Of a DNA stretch of 40,720 bases, positions 12,709-20,212 are shown one piece after another; within the stretch, counting starts at the first letter, position 1, and each line of letters starts with the position of its first letter. Location: NCBI GenBank assembly GCA_017518225.1, contig JAFWVV010000018.1:1-40720 (forward strand), in the 5' to 3' direction. Position numbers and translations under genes: made by a program. A model generated the notes under the pieces. That model worked only from the letters and a program-made list of their open reading frames with translations, was not told the origin of the DNA and did no database searches. The DNA is from Oscillospiraceae bacterium. Lineage in GTDB: Bacteria > Bacillota > Clostridia > Oscillospirales > Oscillospiraceae.

Positions 12709-14757
12709 TCAATGCTTGCTCACGCAGCGGCGCTTTCTATCCGCCGCAAGCAGTCCCGCCATACCCATGCCGGAAGCGATCAGCGCCGTGATCCAGAAGA
12801 TCGGATTGCTGTCATCCCCGGTCTTCGGGGAGCCCGGCTTTCCGCTTTCCGCCTTGACGGTGAGGCTCGTGCCGGCCTTGCCGTCGTCGAAGTTCACGGT
12901 GACGGTATGGCTGCCGGTGGAGAGCTTCTGCAAGGCAGAGGCTTTCAGCGTGATGACCGTACTGCCGGAAACGGCGGTGTAATCCGTGTCTCTGACCTGC
13001 GCCGTGCCGTCGATCTCCACACCCGTGAAGTGGCTGAAGCAGCTATCGTCATCCGGGCTGCGCTTGACCGTGATGGTCACAGTGGCGCTGCTGCCCTTCG
13101 TCCAGGTGCTGCCCGCACCGCCCGTCACGGTGTAGGTGATCGTGGGCACGGGGCTTTCCGTCGGCGCGGGGCTTTCCGTCGGCGCGGGGCTTTCCGTCGG
13201 CACGGGGCTTTCCGTCGGCGCGGGGCTTTCCGTCGGCGCGGGGGTCTCCGTCGGTGCGGGGCTTTCCGTCGGCGCGGGGGTCTCCGTCGGCGCGGGGGTC
13301 TCCGTCGGTGCGGGGGTCTCCGTCGGCACGGGGGTCTCCGTCGGCGCGGGGGTCTCCGTCGGTGCGGGGGTCTCCGTCGGCGCGGGGGTCTCCGTCGGCG
13401 CGGGGGTCTCCGTCGGCGCGGGGGTCTCTGTCGGCACGGGGCTTTCCGTCGGTGCGGGGGTCTCCGTCGGCGCGGGGGTCTTCAGCTTCCAGACTGCGGT
13501 GATGGTGCAGTCGGAGCTGATCTCCACCTGCTCGCCGGGCTTGCCCGCATCCCATTGGTCGAATTCCTTGTCCGCAGAGGGCGGGGTAAAGGCGCATGCG
13601 GGCAGGGTCAGCTTTTCGCCCGCGTTGACGGTCACATCCGCCATCGTGCCGCCGCCGCCGTTGGCGTTGAAGGACACGGTGAAGGTTTTGGCGGCCTCCT
13701 TCACGGTTTCAAAGCGCAGGCTGACATCCTCGGCGGGCATGATGAAGTCGCCATAGTAGTATTTGCTCTCGGCAACCCAGGTCATGGTGACCGTGGCAAG
13801 CACCGTCGTGCCGTCCGAGGCGATGAGCTGCATCTGATCATCCTTCAGACGATAGCCCTCTTTCAGGAAAACCGTCGCATAGGACGCACTGCCGGACGCC
13901 AGATATGCCACGCCCGCTGCCGGCAATCCAGTCTCGCCAATGCCACAGCCGCAGCCCAGCGCCTCCATGTTCACACCGTCGGCGCCGGTGTCCTCCCAGC
14001 CGGTGACCCAGTTCCGGTACATGGCGGTAAAGGTCGTGTCGCCGGCAACCGTGTGCTGTTTTCCCGCCTCCGTCTGCCAGACGAAGTAGATTCCACTCGG
14101 GACAGCGCCGTCCGCATACTGCCAGCCGTAAAAGTGCCTGTTGTCGGGCGCCGCCCAACCGCTCGGGAAGGTCTTGACTGTGATGGACGCGCCCTCTTCG
14201 GCCGTCTCGGTGATCTCCGTGCCGGTTCCCTCGCCCGCTTTCCAGGTGATGGTGCAGGCGGAGTTCTTGGTGGCGGCGTAGGAAATCATAACGCCGGGTC
14301 TGTCATTCACCGGCATTGGGGTGATGCCTCTCCGTATTACAGAATAGCCCGGAATCGTGATATTGACCAAGAGGGGATCGACCTGCGTATAGTCGATCTT
14401 CGTGCTGGCCGGACACGCAGGGCTGTTATGGACATAGAAATACCCATAATAGGTCTCGCCAGCCTTCGGCTCATAGCTCAATCTGGTGCTGCAAGCGATG
14501 TCTGTATAAAAATCAGAAAAACTGGCTTCATAGTACTCCGGGGCTGGGTTGTTTCCATCGTCAAACACCGGAGTTATGCCCTGAAAGAAGCTGGGATAAA
14601 CCTGCGACCCCGATATTTTTACACCCGTGGCAGCGGCATTTACGCCCTGCAGCGTGTAGGTATCCGCCGCATGCGCCGTCTGCCCCAGGGGCAAAAAGCC
14701 CGCGAGCATCACCAGCGCCAGCAGGACGCACAGGAGCTTCGATAGATTTCGTTTCAT
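12709..14757 (-). CDS. SPKTG-anchored cell-surface protein with PTETPA repeat stalk
   Basis: 682 residues. Signal peptide (residues 1-30, cleavage after QTAHA). Residues 31-350 have no family I recognise, though MYRNWVTGWEDTGADG and the surrounding beta-rich sequence suggest InlB-type (Flg_new) repeats. Residues 355-420 are a clearer InlB-like repeat (FNANGGGGTMADVTVNAG). Residues about 424-538 are a Pro/Thr/Glu stalk of hexapeptides PTETPA/PTESPA. A beta-sandwich X2-like module follows (TYTVTGGAGSTWTKG...HFTGVEIDG). The C-terminus has SPKTG at 643-647, a hydrophobic helix and a basic tail: a sortase signal of the (S/P)PxTG type described for C. difficile SrtB. The last 330 residues are closely paralogous to the end of the giant protein at 31831-40302. 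Likely function is display or adhesion; no binding domain was identified. Confidence 0.85.
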   Translation of the reverse strand: MKRNLSKLLCVLLALVMLAGFLPLGQTAHAADTYTLQGVNAAATGVKISGSQVYPSFFQGITPVFDDGNNPAPEYYEASFSDFYTDIACSTRLSYEPKAGETYYGYFYVHNSPACPASTKIDYTQVDPLLVNITIPGYSVIRRGITPMPVNDRPGVMISYAATKNSACTITWKAGEGTGTEITETAEEGASITVKTFPSGWAAPDNRHFYGWQYADGAVPSGIYFVWQTEAGKQHTVAGDTTFTAMYRNWVTGWEDTGADGVNMEALGCGCGIGETGLPAAGVAYLASGSASYATVFLKEGYRLKDDQMQLIASDGTTVLATVTMTWVAESKYYYGDFIMPAEDVSLRFETVKEAAKTFTVSFNANGGGGTMADVTVNAGEKLTLPACAFTPPSADKEFDQWDAGKPGEQVEISSDCTITAVWKLKTPAPTETPAPTESPVPTETPAPTETPAPTETPAPTETPAPTETPAPTETPVPTETPAPTETPAPTETPAPTESPAPTETPAPTESPAPTESPVPTESPAPTESPAPTESPVPTITYTVTGGAGSTWTKGSSATVTITVKRSPDDDSCFSHFTGVEIDGTAQVRDTDYTAVSGSTVITLKASALQKLSTGSHTVTVNFDDGKAGTSLTVKAESGKPGSPKTGDDSNPIFWITALIASGMGMAGLLAADRKRRCVSKH
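13142..13486 (-). repeat. Tandem 18-bp coding repeat (PTETPA/PTESPA stalk)
   Basis: About 19 imperfect copies of an 18-base unit (GGGGTCTCCGTCGGCGCG on the plus strand, with GGGCTTTCCGTCGGCGCG variants). The variants GTC TCC and CTT TCC decide Thr-Glu-Thr or Thr-Glu-Ser. Such arrays change length easily by slippage. A similar array lies at 32276-32575. Confidence 0.9.
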
Positions 14758-14836
14758 ATCATGACCTCTTTTCTGAAAAGGTTTGGTATCGTTATCCGGT
14801 CATCGGCCGGGTCGTTTTCCGATATGTCGCCGCGCC

Positions 14837-17197
14837 TCAGGAGAAGCTCTCCAGTCTCCAGTAGGTCTTGAGGGTGCCATCATCGTACCAGGCCGATTCA
14901 CCGACCTTCTCTATCTTTGCGATGGTCTGGTCCAGCGCGTCGCCGCAGGCCTCGATGGTCTCCTTGCTGAAATAAAACTGCAGAACATAGGAGCCGGAAA
15001 AGCTGTACTCGTCAAAGGCCGGAAGCTGCTCCGGCGCGGTGCACCATTCCAGATACAGCCCCTCGAGGAAGACGGCGGAAAAGGCGCCTCTTCCCACGGA
15101 CTGCAGCGTAGAGGGCGTCCAGACCTTGATAAAGCGGTCAAAGGGGTCCGTGCCGTTTACCACAGAGCCCGGGTATTTGGTCAATATGTCTTCATCCGAG
15201 AATAGGTAGCTCCACTTGTCCGGATAGTGGCGACCGCACTCGCTGAAGGCGTAATCCCCGATGGTCTCCACGCCCTCCTCGATATGGATGCGCATCAGAT
15301 CCGGGCTGCAGGAGAAGGCCGAGGCCGGGATCTCCTTCAGCGTACCGGGGATCGTGATTTCCACGAGGCCGGAGCCGTAGAACGCGTCGTTGCCCATGCT
15401 CTGCACGGCCTGCAGATCGACCGCCTTCAGCTGGCGGCAGCCCTTGAAGGCGTATTTTCCGATGCTCTCCAGCGAGGCGGGCAGGATCAGCTCCTCCAGA
15501 CGGCTGCCCTCGGCTGCAGCATAGAGGAAGTATTCGCCGAGCTCCTTCGTTCCCTCTCCGATGGTGACGCTGCGCGCCGCCGCGTCCTGCAGGACGCCTT
15601 TTGCAGCGAGGACGGCGCCCGGGCCGAAGACCACGCTGTCAAAGCCGCTGCCGGACAGCGCCAGCTCGCCGTAGACCGTGCCCTCCGCCGGGCAGACAAA
15701 GCGGGTGCTGCCGACGTTCAAAAAGGCGTGATGGTCGATCTCGCGCACTGTGTCCGGCAGCAGGACCTCGCCGAGCGAGGCGCAGCCGGAGAAGGCGTAA
15801 TCGTCGATCTCCGCAAGGCCCTTGCCGAAGACGACGCGCTCGAGCGCGGTGCAGCCTTCAAAGGCGCTGCTGCCGATATAGCTGAGGCTGTCGGGCAAAA
15901 TCACGGTTTTCAGAGACGTGCAATTTTTGAAGGCCTCGCTTTCGATGTAGCTGACGCCCTCGGCGATCTCGACGGAGACGACGTCGGCATTGTCCTGGAA
16001 CACCCTGGTGTTGACGCCGACGATCGCGTTTGTGCCGATGTTGGCGGGGATGACCAGCTCCGTCGCGCTGCCGGTATAAGCGCTGATCTCGCCGACGTTG
16101 TTGCACTCAAAGCCGGCGGCGTCCTTCTGGTCGTCCTCCGGGTTGTGGAAGCTGGCCGGGTCGAGCTCGAGGCTCGCCATCAGCTCCCGGAAGTCCTCGG
16201 TCTCGGTGAAGCGCCAAAAATCCTCGTCGCTTGTCCAGTCGTTGAGGTTGAGCTTCATGGACAGGGCGTGATACTCGGTGAAGGCCGTGAACAGCTCCAG
16301 CGATTTGAGCGTCGTGCCCGAAAGCTCGCTTGTGCGGATCGCACCGACCCATTCCCTGTCGCCATAGCTGAGGGTTCTGTAGTTTTCGGTGATCGTTCCG
16401 GCGGCCGTGCAGGGATCGTCATAAATGGACGAGCCGAAGTAGATGCTGCCCTTGGTTTCTCCGTTGATGCCCGCCCAGACGGTGTTGTCGCCGTTTGAGC
16501 TGCCCGACCACTTGGCCGGGAAATGCACGGTCAGACCGGGGATCGACACATCCAGCGTCGTCGAGCCCTCGTCGAAGACGAGGTTCCCGAGCAGGGTTTT
16601 CAGCTCCTCGTCCGCCAGGATCGGCGCAAGCGGGTCCGTCGTGCCCTCGGGCGCGTAGACGTGGATCAGCATGCCGCCCCAGGGGCCGACCATCACGTCG
16701 CCGAAGTTGACGATGTAAAAGGCGTTGGCCATGGTGTAGGACGCGGTGTAGCCCTGCTCGGCCTCGACCCAGTCAGGATTGCGTTCCAGTCCGATATAGC
16801 TGACCTTGTACCTGCCGCCGGCGAAGGAGGCGCTGCGATCCTCGCGGCTCACGTTCTGGTAATAGCCGAAGTCCTTGTTTTTCTCGTACATGCCGTTGAG
16901 GTTGACCTCGCTGATCTCCAGATCGCGGAAGCTCATGGGCTCAAAGCGCACGCGCCACAGCCCCTCCGGGTCGGCAAACTCGATGGCCTCGCCCAGATCC
17001 TCCGGCGTTTCCGGCAGGCTGAAGGGCACGCCGAGGGTCACGCGGCCGTATTCGTAATAATAGCTGTTGTACGGCAGGGGCGTGGGGGCCGCGCCGCCCG
17101 GGGCGTCCCCGTCGCCGGCTCCCTTGTTCCCTCCGCAAGCGGCGAGGCTGAGCGCCATGGCCGCCGCTGCAAGAAGGGCGATGATTTTCTGCTTCAT
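14837..17197 (-). CDS. Surface lipoprotein with BspA-type leucine-rich repeats
   Basis: 786 residues. A lipoprotein signal (KIIALLAAAAMALSLAAC) puts the mature protein on the outer face of the membrane. Residues about 45-350 are an unassigned globular region with two similar halves (VTLGVPFSLPETPEDLGEA and DVSIPGLTVHFPAKWSG). From about residue 385 to 750 come BspA-like LRR_5 repeats of about 23 residues (YIESEAFKNCTSLKTVILPD, SYIGSSAFEGCTALERVVFG, EIDDYAFSGCASLGEVLLPD). These repeats often mediate binding to host or bacterial surfaces. Start at 17197 has GGGGAGAGG upstream. It lies 46 bases after the DUF4428 gene and 79 bases before the SPKTG protein gene, on the same strand, so probably one transcript. 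Confidence 0.88.
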   Translation of the reverse strand: MKQKIIALLAAAAMALSLAACGGNKGAGDGDAPGGAAPTPLPYNSYYYEYGRVTLGVPFSLPETPEDLGEAIEFADPEGLWRVRFEPMSFRDLEISEVNLNGMYEKNKDFGYYQNVSREDRSASFAGGRYKVSYIGLERNPDWVEAEQGYTASYTMANAFYIVNFGDVMVGPWGGMLIHVYAPEGTTDPLAPILADEELKTLLGNLVFDEGSTTLDVSIPGLTVHFPAKWSGSSNGDNTVWAGINGETKGSIYFGSSIYDDPCTAAGTITENYRTLSYGDREWVGAIRTSELSGTTLKSLELFTAFTEYHALSMKLNLNDWTSDEDFWRFTETEDFRELMASLELDPASFHNPEDDQKDAAGFECNNVGEISAYTGSATELVIPANIGTNAIVGVNTRVFQDNADVVSVEIAEGVSYIESEAFKNCTSLKTVILPDSLSYIGSSAFEGCTALERVVFGKGLAEIDDYAFSGCASLGEVLLPDTVREIDHHAFLNVGSTRFVCPAEGTVYGELALSGSGFDSVVFGPGAVLAAKGVLQDAAARSVTIGEGTKELGEYFLYAAAEGSRLEELILPASLESIGKYAFKGCRQLKAVDLQAVQSMGNDAFYGSGLVEITIPGTLKEIPASAFSCSPDLMRIHIEEGVETIGDYAFSECGRHYPDKWSYLFSDEDILTKYPGSVVNGTDPFDRFIKVWTPSTLQSVGRGAFSAVFLEGLYLEWCTAPEQLPAFDEYSFSGSYVLQFYFSKETIEACGDALDQTIAKIEKVGESAWYDDGTLKTYWRLESFS

Positions 17198-17243
17198 TTG
17201 TCCTCTCCCCGTGTTTTGTCGTTTTATCGCTGCGCGTTTGCGC

Positions 17244-18032
17244 TTACTGCCCCACCGCGCCGCCGCAGAATTCGCAGCAGCCGTTGGCGTCGGGCAGGGT
17301 GCTCGCCCCGCACAGAGGGCAGATCACCGCCGTCTTCGGCGCGTTCTGCGCGACGATCTTCTCGCGCACGCTCTGCCGAAGGTCATCCAGCAGATCTTTG
17401 ATCTCGTTGCCCGTGTTCAGGCAGTCGTAGTATTCGCGCACGCGGAAGGAGTCCATCGCGCCGCGGCGGCTGACCTGCCAGCCGCCCGGGGCGTTGGCCA
17501 GCACGCGCTCGCCCGTCTTGATGTAGCCGTTGCTGAGGGAATAGCGGATCTGGTCAAAGTAGGGATGGTTGACCCGGATGCTCACATAGAAGTTATAGGA
17601 ATACTCATAGCGGGGCGGGTTGAAGCTGACGAGTCTGCCCTGCGCGTCCTTGTCCTTGAGCTCATGCCGGCTCTCCTCGATGTCCAGATCGCAGCCGGTG
17701 ATCTGCGAGAAGTCCAGCACGTCGGGATTGGCCTCCCGGAGATCCCGGGCGGCGGTGACCACGAGCTTGCCCGCGTTCTCGTCCAGCAGGAGTTTGGTGT
17801 GCTTGCCGAGGCTGCGCGTGGTGTTGAACTGCGCCACGGCGCCGCGGTTTTCCTCGCGGTAGGCAAGCTGCGCGCGGATGTCGTTCACGCTGCTCTGCCG
17901 CCGCTCGCTGAACCAGGGCGAGAGCTTGTTGGCGCAATCCTTGCAGAGATTGCCGTCCTCTAACTTGCGGTTGCCCAGAAGGCCGATCTTTTTTTCGCAG
18001 ACGCTGCAATACTTCTTGTCAAACAGTCCCAT
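17244..18032 (-). CDS. DUF4428 protein with two zinc-ribbon ends
   Basis: 262 residues. The N-terminus MGLFDKKYCSVCEKKIGLLG with CKDC 18 residues later is the four-cysteine zinc ribbon that defines DUF4428 (PF14471). The middle (about residues 65-200) is a beta-rich segment of unknown fold (TKLLLDENAGKLVVTAA, YNFYVSIRVNHPYFDQIRY). The C-terminus is a second zinc ribbon (CPLCGAST...CCEFCGG). No signal peptide or membrane helix, so cytoplasmic. Start ATG 18032 has AAGGAG seven bases upstream and comes 20 bases after the LuxR regulator stop. Its position between a response regulator and two surface proteins is the only functional clue; a regulatory or assembly role is inference. Confidence 0.82.
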   Translation of the reverse strand: MGLFDKKYCSVCEKKIGLLGNRKLEDGNLCKDCANKLSPWFSERRQSSVNDIRAQLAYREENRGAVAQFNTTRSLGKHTKLLLDENAGKLVVTAARDLREANPDVLDFSQITGCDLDIEESRHELKDKDAQGRLVSFNPPRYEYSYNFYVSIRVNHPYFDQIRYSLSNGYIKTGERVLANAPGGWQVSRRGAMDSFRVREYYDCLNTGNEIKDLLDDLRQSVREKIVAQNAPKTAVICPLCGASTLPDANGCCEFCGGAVGQ

Positions 18033-18052
18033 GTGATTGCTCCTTTTCTTTT

Positions 18053-18715
18053 TTATGATTTGTCGGTGTTTGGTTTTCTTCTGTCCTCGTCGCTGACCAC
18101 CAGCCCCAGGGACTTGGCGTTCATGGCGAGCTCAAGCCGGCTTTCAAAGCCGGTCTTTTCCATGATGTTCTGTAAATGCCGCTTGACCGTGTTGACGGAG
18201 ATGCAGAGCTTCTCGGCGATCTCCTCGCTGGTGAGGCTGGCGGTCAGCTCCCGCAGCACCTCCAGCTCCCGGTCCGTAAGCTCGGCCCGCGTGATCTTGC
18301 CGAAGGGCACCTTCGGCACATCGCCCGGATAGACCGATTCTCCCGCTATGGTGCGGTCCATGACCTCCTGGATGCTGTGCTCGTCGTACTCCTTGTACCA
18401 GAAGCTCTCCACGCCGATCTCTCTGGCCTTTTCCTCCCAGCTCGTCTCCGAGGTGGAGGTCGTGAGAATGATCTTGACCTCCGGCCGCCTTGCCTTGATG
18501 CGCTTTGCGGCGGTGAGCCCGTCGATCCCCTCCTGCATCATCACGTCCAGGATCAGAAGATCCGCCTCATGCTCACGCAGAAAGTCCACAGCCTCCTGCG
18601 CCGTCCGAAGTCCGGACAAAAGCTCGTAGTCTGTGGCGGCCCGGACGTACATCTCGAAGAAGCCTCGGGAGATGTTCTGATCGTCCGCCACGACGACCCG
18701 TGTTTTTCTGCTCAA
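18053..18715 (-). CDS. LuxR-family (NarL-type) response regulator
   Basis: 220 residues from a TTG start at 18715, preferred because AAAGGAGG lies ten bases upstream and the receiver domain begins there (SRKTRVVVADDQ); in-frame ATGs further upstream (to 18853) give a tail unlike any receiver. Receiver domain residues 1-125: acidic pair D11-D12, phospho-acceptor Asp57 in LLILDVMM, then conserved TSTS and Lys in WYKEYD. DNA-binding domain residues about 150-205: LTDRELEVLRELTASLTSEE, then IAEKLCISVNTVKRHLQNIM. The histidine kinase and the seven-helix sensor upstream are its likely partners. A terminator-like hairpin in the 189-base gap suggests partly independent transcription. Confidence 0.92.
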   Translation of the reverse strand: MSRKTRVVVADDQNISRGFFEMYVRAATDYELLSGLRTAQEAVDFLREHEADLLILDVMMQEGIDGLTAAKRIKARRPEVKIILTTSTSETSWEEKAREIGVESFWYKEYDEHSIQEVMDRTIAGESVYPGDVPKVPFGKITRAELTDRELEVLRELTASLTSEEIAEKLCISVNTVKRHLQNIMEKTGFESRLELAMNAKSLGLVVSDEDRRKPNTDKS

Positions 18716-18850
18716 GCTGCACGCGCCTCCTTTTCGGAGATTGTCAGGGCAAAAGGGGGATCCTGCGCCCTGCCCACGGTTTCGTATCATTATAGCGGAT
18801 GCGCAGGGTGTTTGTATATCACCCATTTGTACCACTTTTTCGGTTTTGGC

Positions 18851-18891
18851 CAAAAATTTCCCCTCGCGCCGGGCAGCGGCGCAAGGGGAAA
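18851..18891 (-). terminator. Terminator between the histidine kinase and LuxR regulator genes
   Basis: Arms 18857-18870 and 18878-18891 pair over 14 positions with one mismatch; TTTTTGG follows on the minus strand. A -10-like TATAAT (18789-18794) downstream could start a separate transcript for the regulator, but no good -35 accompanies it. Confidence 0.65.
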
Positions 18892-18904
18892 TCCATAGCG
18901 TCCG

Positions 18905-20212
18905 TCAGGCATCCGGCAGACGCGGAATGTGCAGGGCCAGCACAAAGGCCGGTTTGCTCTCTATGGACATCCTTCCGCCTGAACCTTCCACCTTTTTTCG
19001 CAGGGACAGCAATCCGCCGCTCTCGGCAATCTCCGCCTTCGGCGGTTTGCCGTTGTTGGTAATGGAAAGATGAATGATCGGATCCTTTGACTCCGATCCG
19101 CTGCGCTCCGGATGACAGGTAACAGTGACCGTATCCCCCTCGGCGTGCTTGACGGTATTGGCGGCGCACTCGGAAACGGCCTGGGCGATGATCTCCCGAA
19201 TGTGCGCCTCGCGGGGCGTGCTGCCCTTGATTTCTACGCGAACGCCGATGCTTCCTGCGGCGGCGACGGCCTCGTCCAGCGCGTCTGTCTGCCTGTCGCC
19301 CGGCTGCTCGATCTCGCCCAAAAGAAAACGGTTCATCTGCCGGGTGGCGAGATGCACCAGCTTCGGATCGGTGCTTTCGGGATGGCTTAAGTAATGCTTG
19401 CCCATGAGCAGCACCTGCCCCAGCTGATTGTGCAGGGCGGCTCTCGCCTTTACCTGCTCCTCGGCCACGAACATGTCGCCGGACAGCTCCGTCACCGCCC
19501 GCATACGCCGCTGGATGTCCCGGAGCCGTTCGTTCTTTTCCCTGAGCTCCTCGATGATGCGAACCCGCTCGGTCACGTCCCTGGCGGTGAGCTGACGGTA
19601 TTCGCTTTCATCCAATAGCAGCGGCTCGTCTTCAAAGAGCCAGACCCTGCCGTCTTTTGCGGGGACAAGGAGCTGTCCGTTCCGGTCCATGCGCATTTGC
19701 GCAAGCCTCGTGGTAAAACGCTTCGCGTCGGCCAAAAGCTCGCCGGTAAGCTCCCGGCAGAGCGCTTCCATCTTCAGGTTGGACAGTCGTACCGTACCGT
19801 CCGCGTCGCTGATGGCGATCCCCTCGGGCAGGAGATTTACCGTCTGGCGGATGACGTCGCTTGTCAGGTGGTTTTTCCGGTAACGCCGACGGTCGATCTC
19901 GGTGTAAAGAAGAAGCCCTCCCAAGCTCAGCTCCGCGAGCGCGTATATGAGCCAGGGCAGGGCAAACAGCGCCCGCTCCAGGGGCAGATAGCGGCCGCTG
20001 AAATTCACCGCCGCGTGTCCGGCGTCCATGAGGATCATGAATAAAAGGAAGGTCAGAAGCTGCGTGGCCAGGGAAAGCAGACGGGCCTTCCCGCCCCGCT
20101 TTTCCAGAACCACGCGGAGCAACACAGAGAGCGTCCCGATGACAAGGGCGAGGGAAGCAAGACAGAGAAAATACCAGAGGAGCGTTCCGTACAGAGCGTT
20201 CAGGCTTTTCAT
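18905..20212 (-). CDS. Membrane sensor histidine kinase (HisKA_3/LuxR-partner type)
   Basis: 435 residues. Four hydrophobic helices in residues 8-120, a PAS-like domain about 130-220 (GIAISDADGTVRLSNLKMEA), a coiled-coil linker, the dimerisation/phosphorylation helix with His261 in RAALHNQLGQ, and an ATPase domain with N-box ECAANTVKHA and a G-box-like ESGGLLSLRKKVEGSGG. Its start overlaps the stop of the sensor gene upstream (ATGA). Between the N- and G-boxes, residues 366-378 (CHPERSGSESKDP) are the translation of a dispersed REP-like repeat inserted in frame. The flanking strands (TVTVT and IHLSITNNG) join normally, so the protein may still work. The partner is probably the LuxR regulator downstream. 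Confidence 0.88.
   Translation of the reverse strand: MKSLNALYGTLLWYFLCLASLALVIGTLSVLLRVVLEKRGGKARLLSLATQLLTFLLFMILMDAGHAAVNFSGRYLPLERALFALPWLIYALAELSLGGLLLYTEIDRRRYRKNHLTSDVIRQTVNLLPEGIAISDADGTVRLSNLKMEALCRELTGELLADAKRFTTRLAQMRMDRNGQLLVPAKDGRVWLFEDEPLLLDESEYRQLTARDVTERVRIIEELREKNERLRDIQRRMRAVTELSGDMFVAEEQVKARAALHNQLGQVLLMGKHYLSHPESTDPKLVHLATRQMNRFLLGEIEQPGDRQTDALDEAVAAAGSIGVRVEIKGSTPREAHIREIIAQAVSECAANTVKHAEGDTVTVTCHPERSGSESKDPIIHLSITNNGKPPKAEIAESGGLLSLRKKVEGSGGRMSIESKPAFVLALHIPRLPDA
19081..19117 (-). repeat. REP-like repeat inside the histidine kinase gene
   Basis: On the minus strand, TGTCATCCGGAGCGCAGCGG then ATCGGAGTCAAAGGATC. It resembles the intergenic copies at 10069-10094 and 10404-10428 and is read in frame as CHPERSGSESKDP. 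It falls in the loop between two beta-strands of the ATPase domain. Confidence 0.75.

Noticed and set aside
13142-13486. CRISPR-like regular repeats
   Set aside because: The 18-bp units are directly adjacent without spacers and lie inside a coding region.
13136-13756. Plus-strand frame coding GVSVGAG repeats (also 32264-32776)
   Set aside because: Another reading of the 18-bp stalk repeats. The minus-strand reading has signal peptide and anchor and is clearly the real one.
12673-14745. 690-codon plus-strand frame with RRRGGLRR-type repeats
   Set aside because: Antisense shadow of the PTETPA stalk and the surface protein; no start signal or domain.
18716-18853. Longer N-terminus for the LuxR regulator
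   Set aside because: The added residues do not resemble a receiver domain and a strong ribosome site precedes the TTG at 18715.
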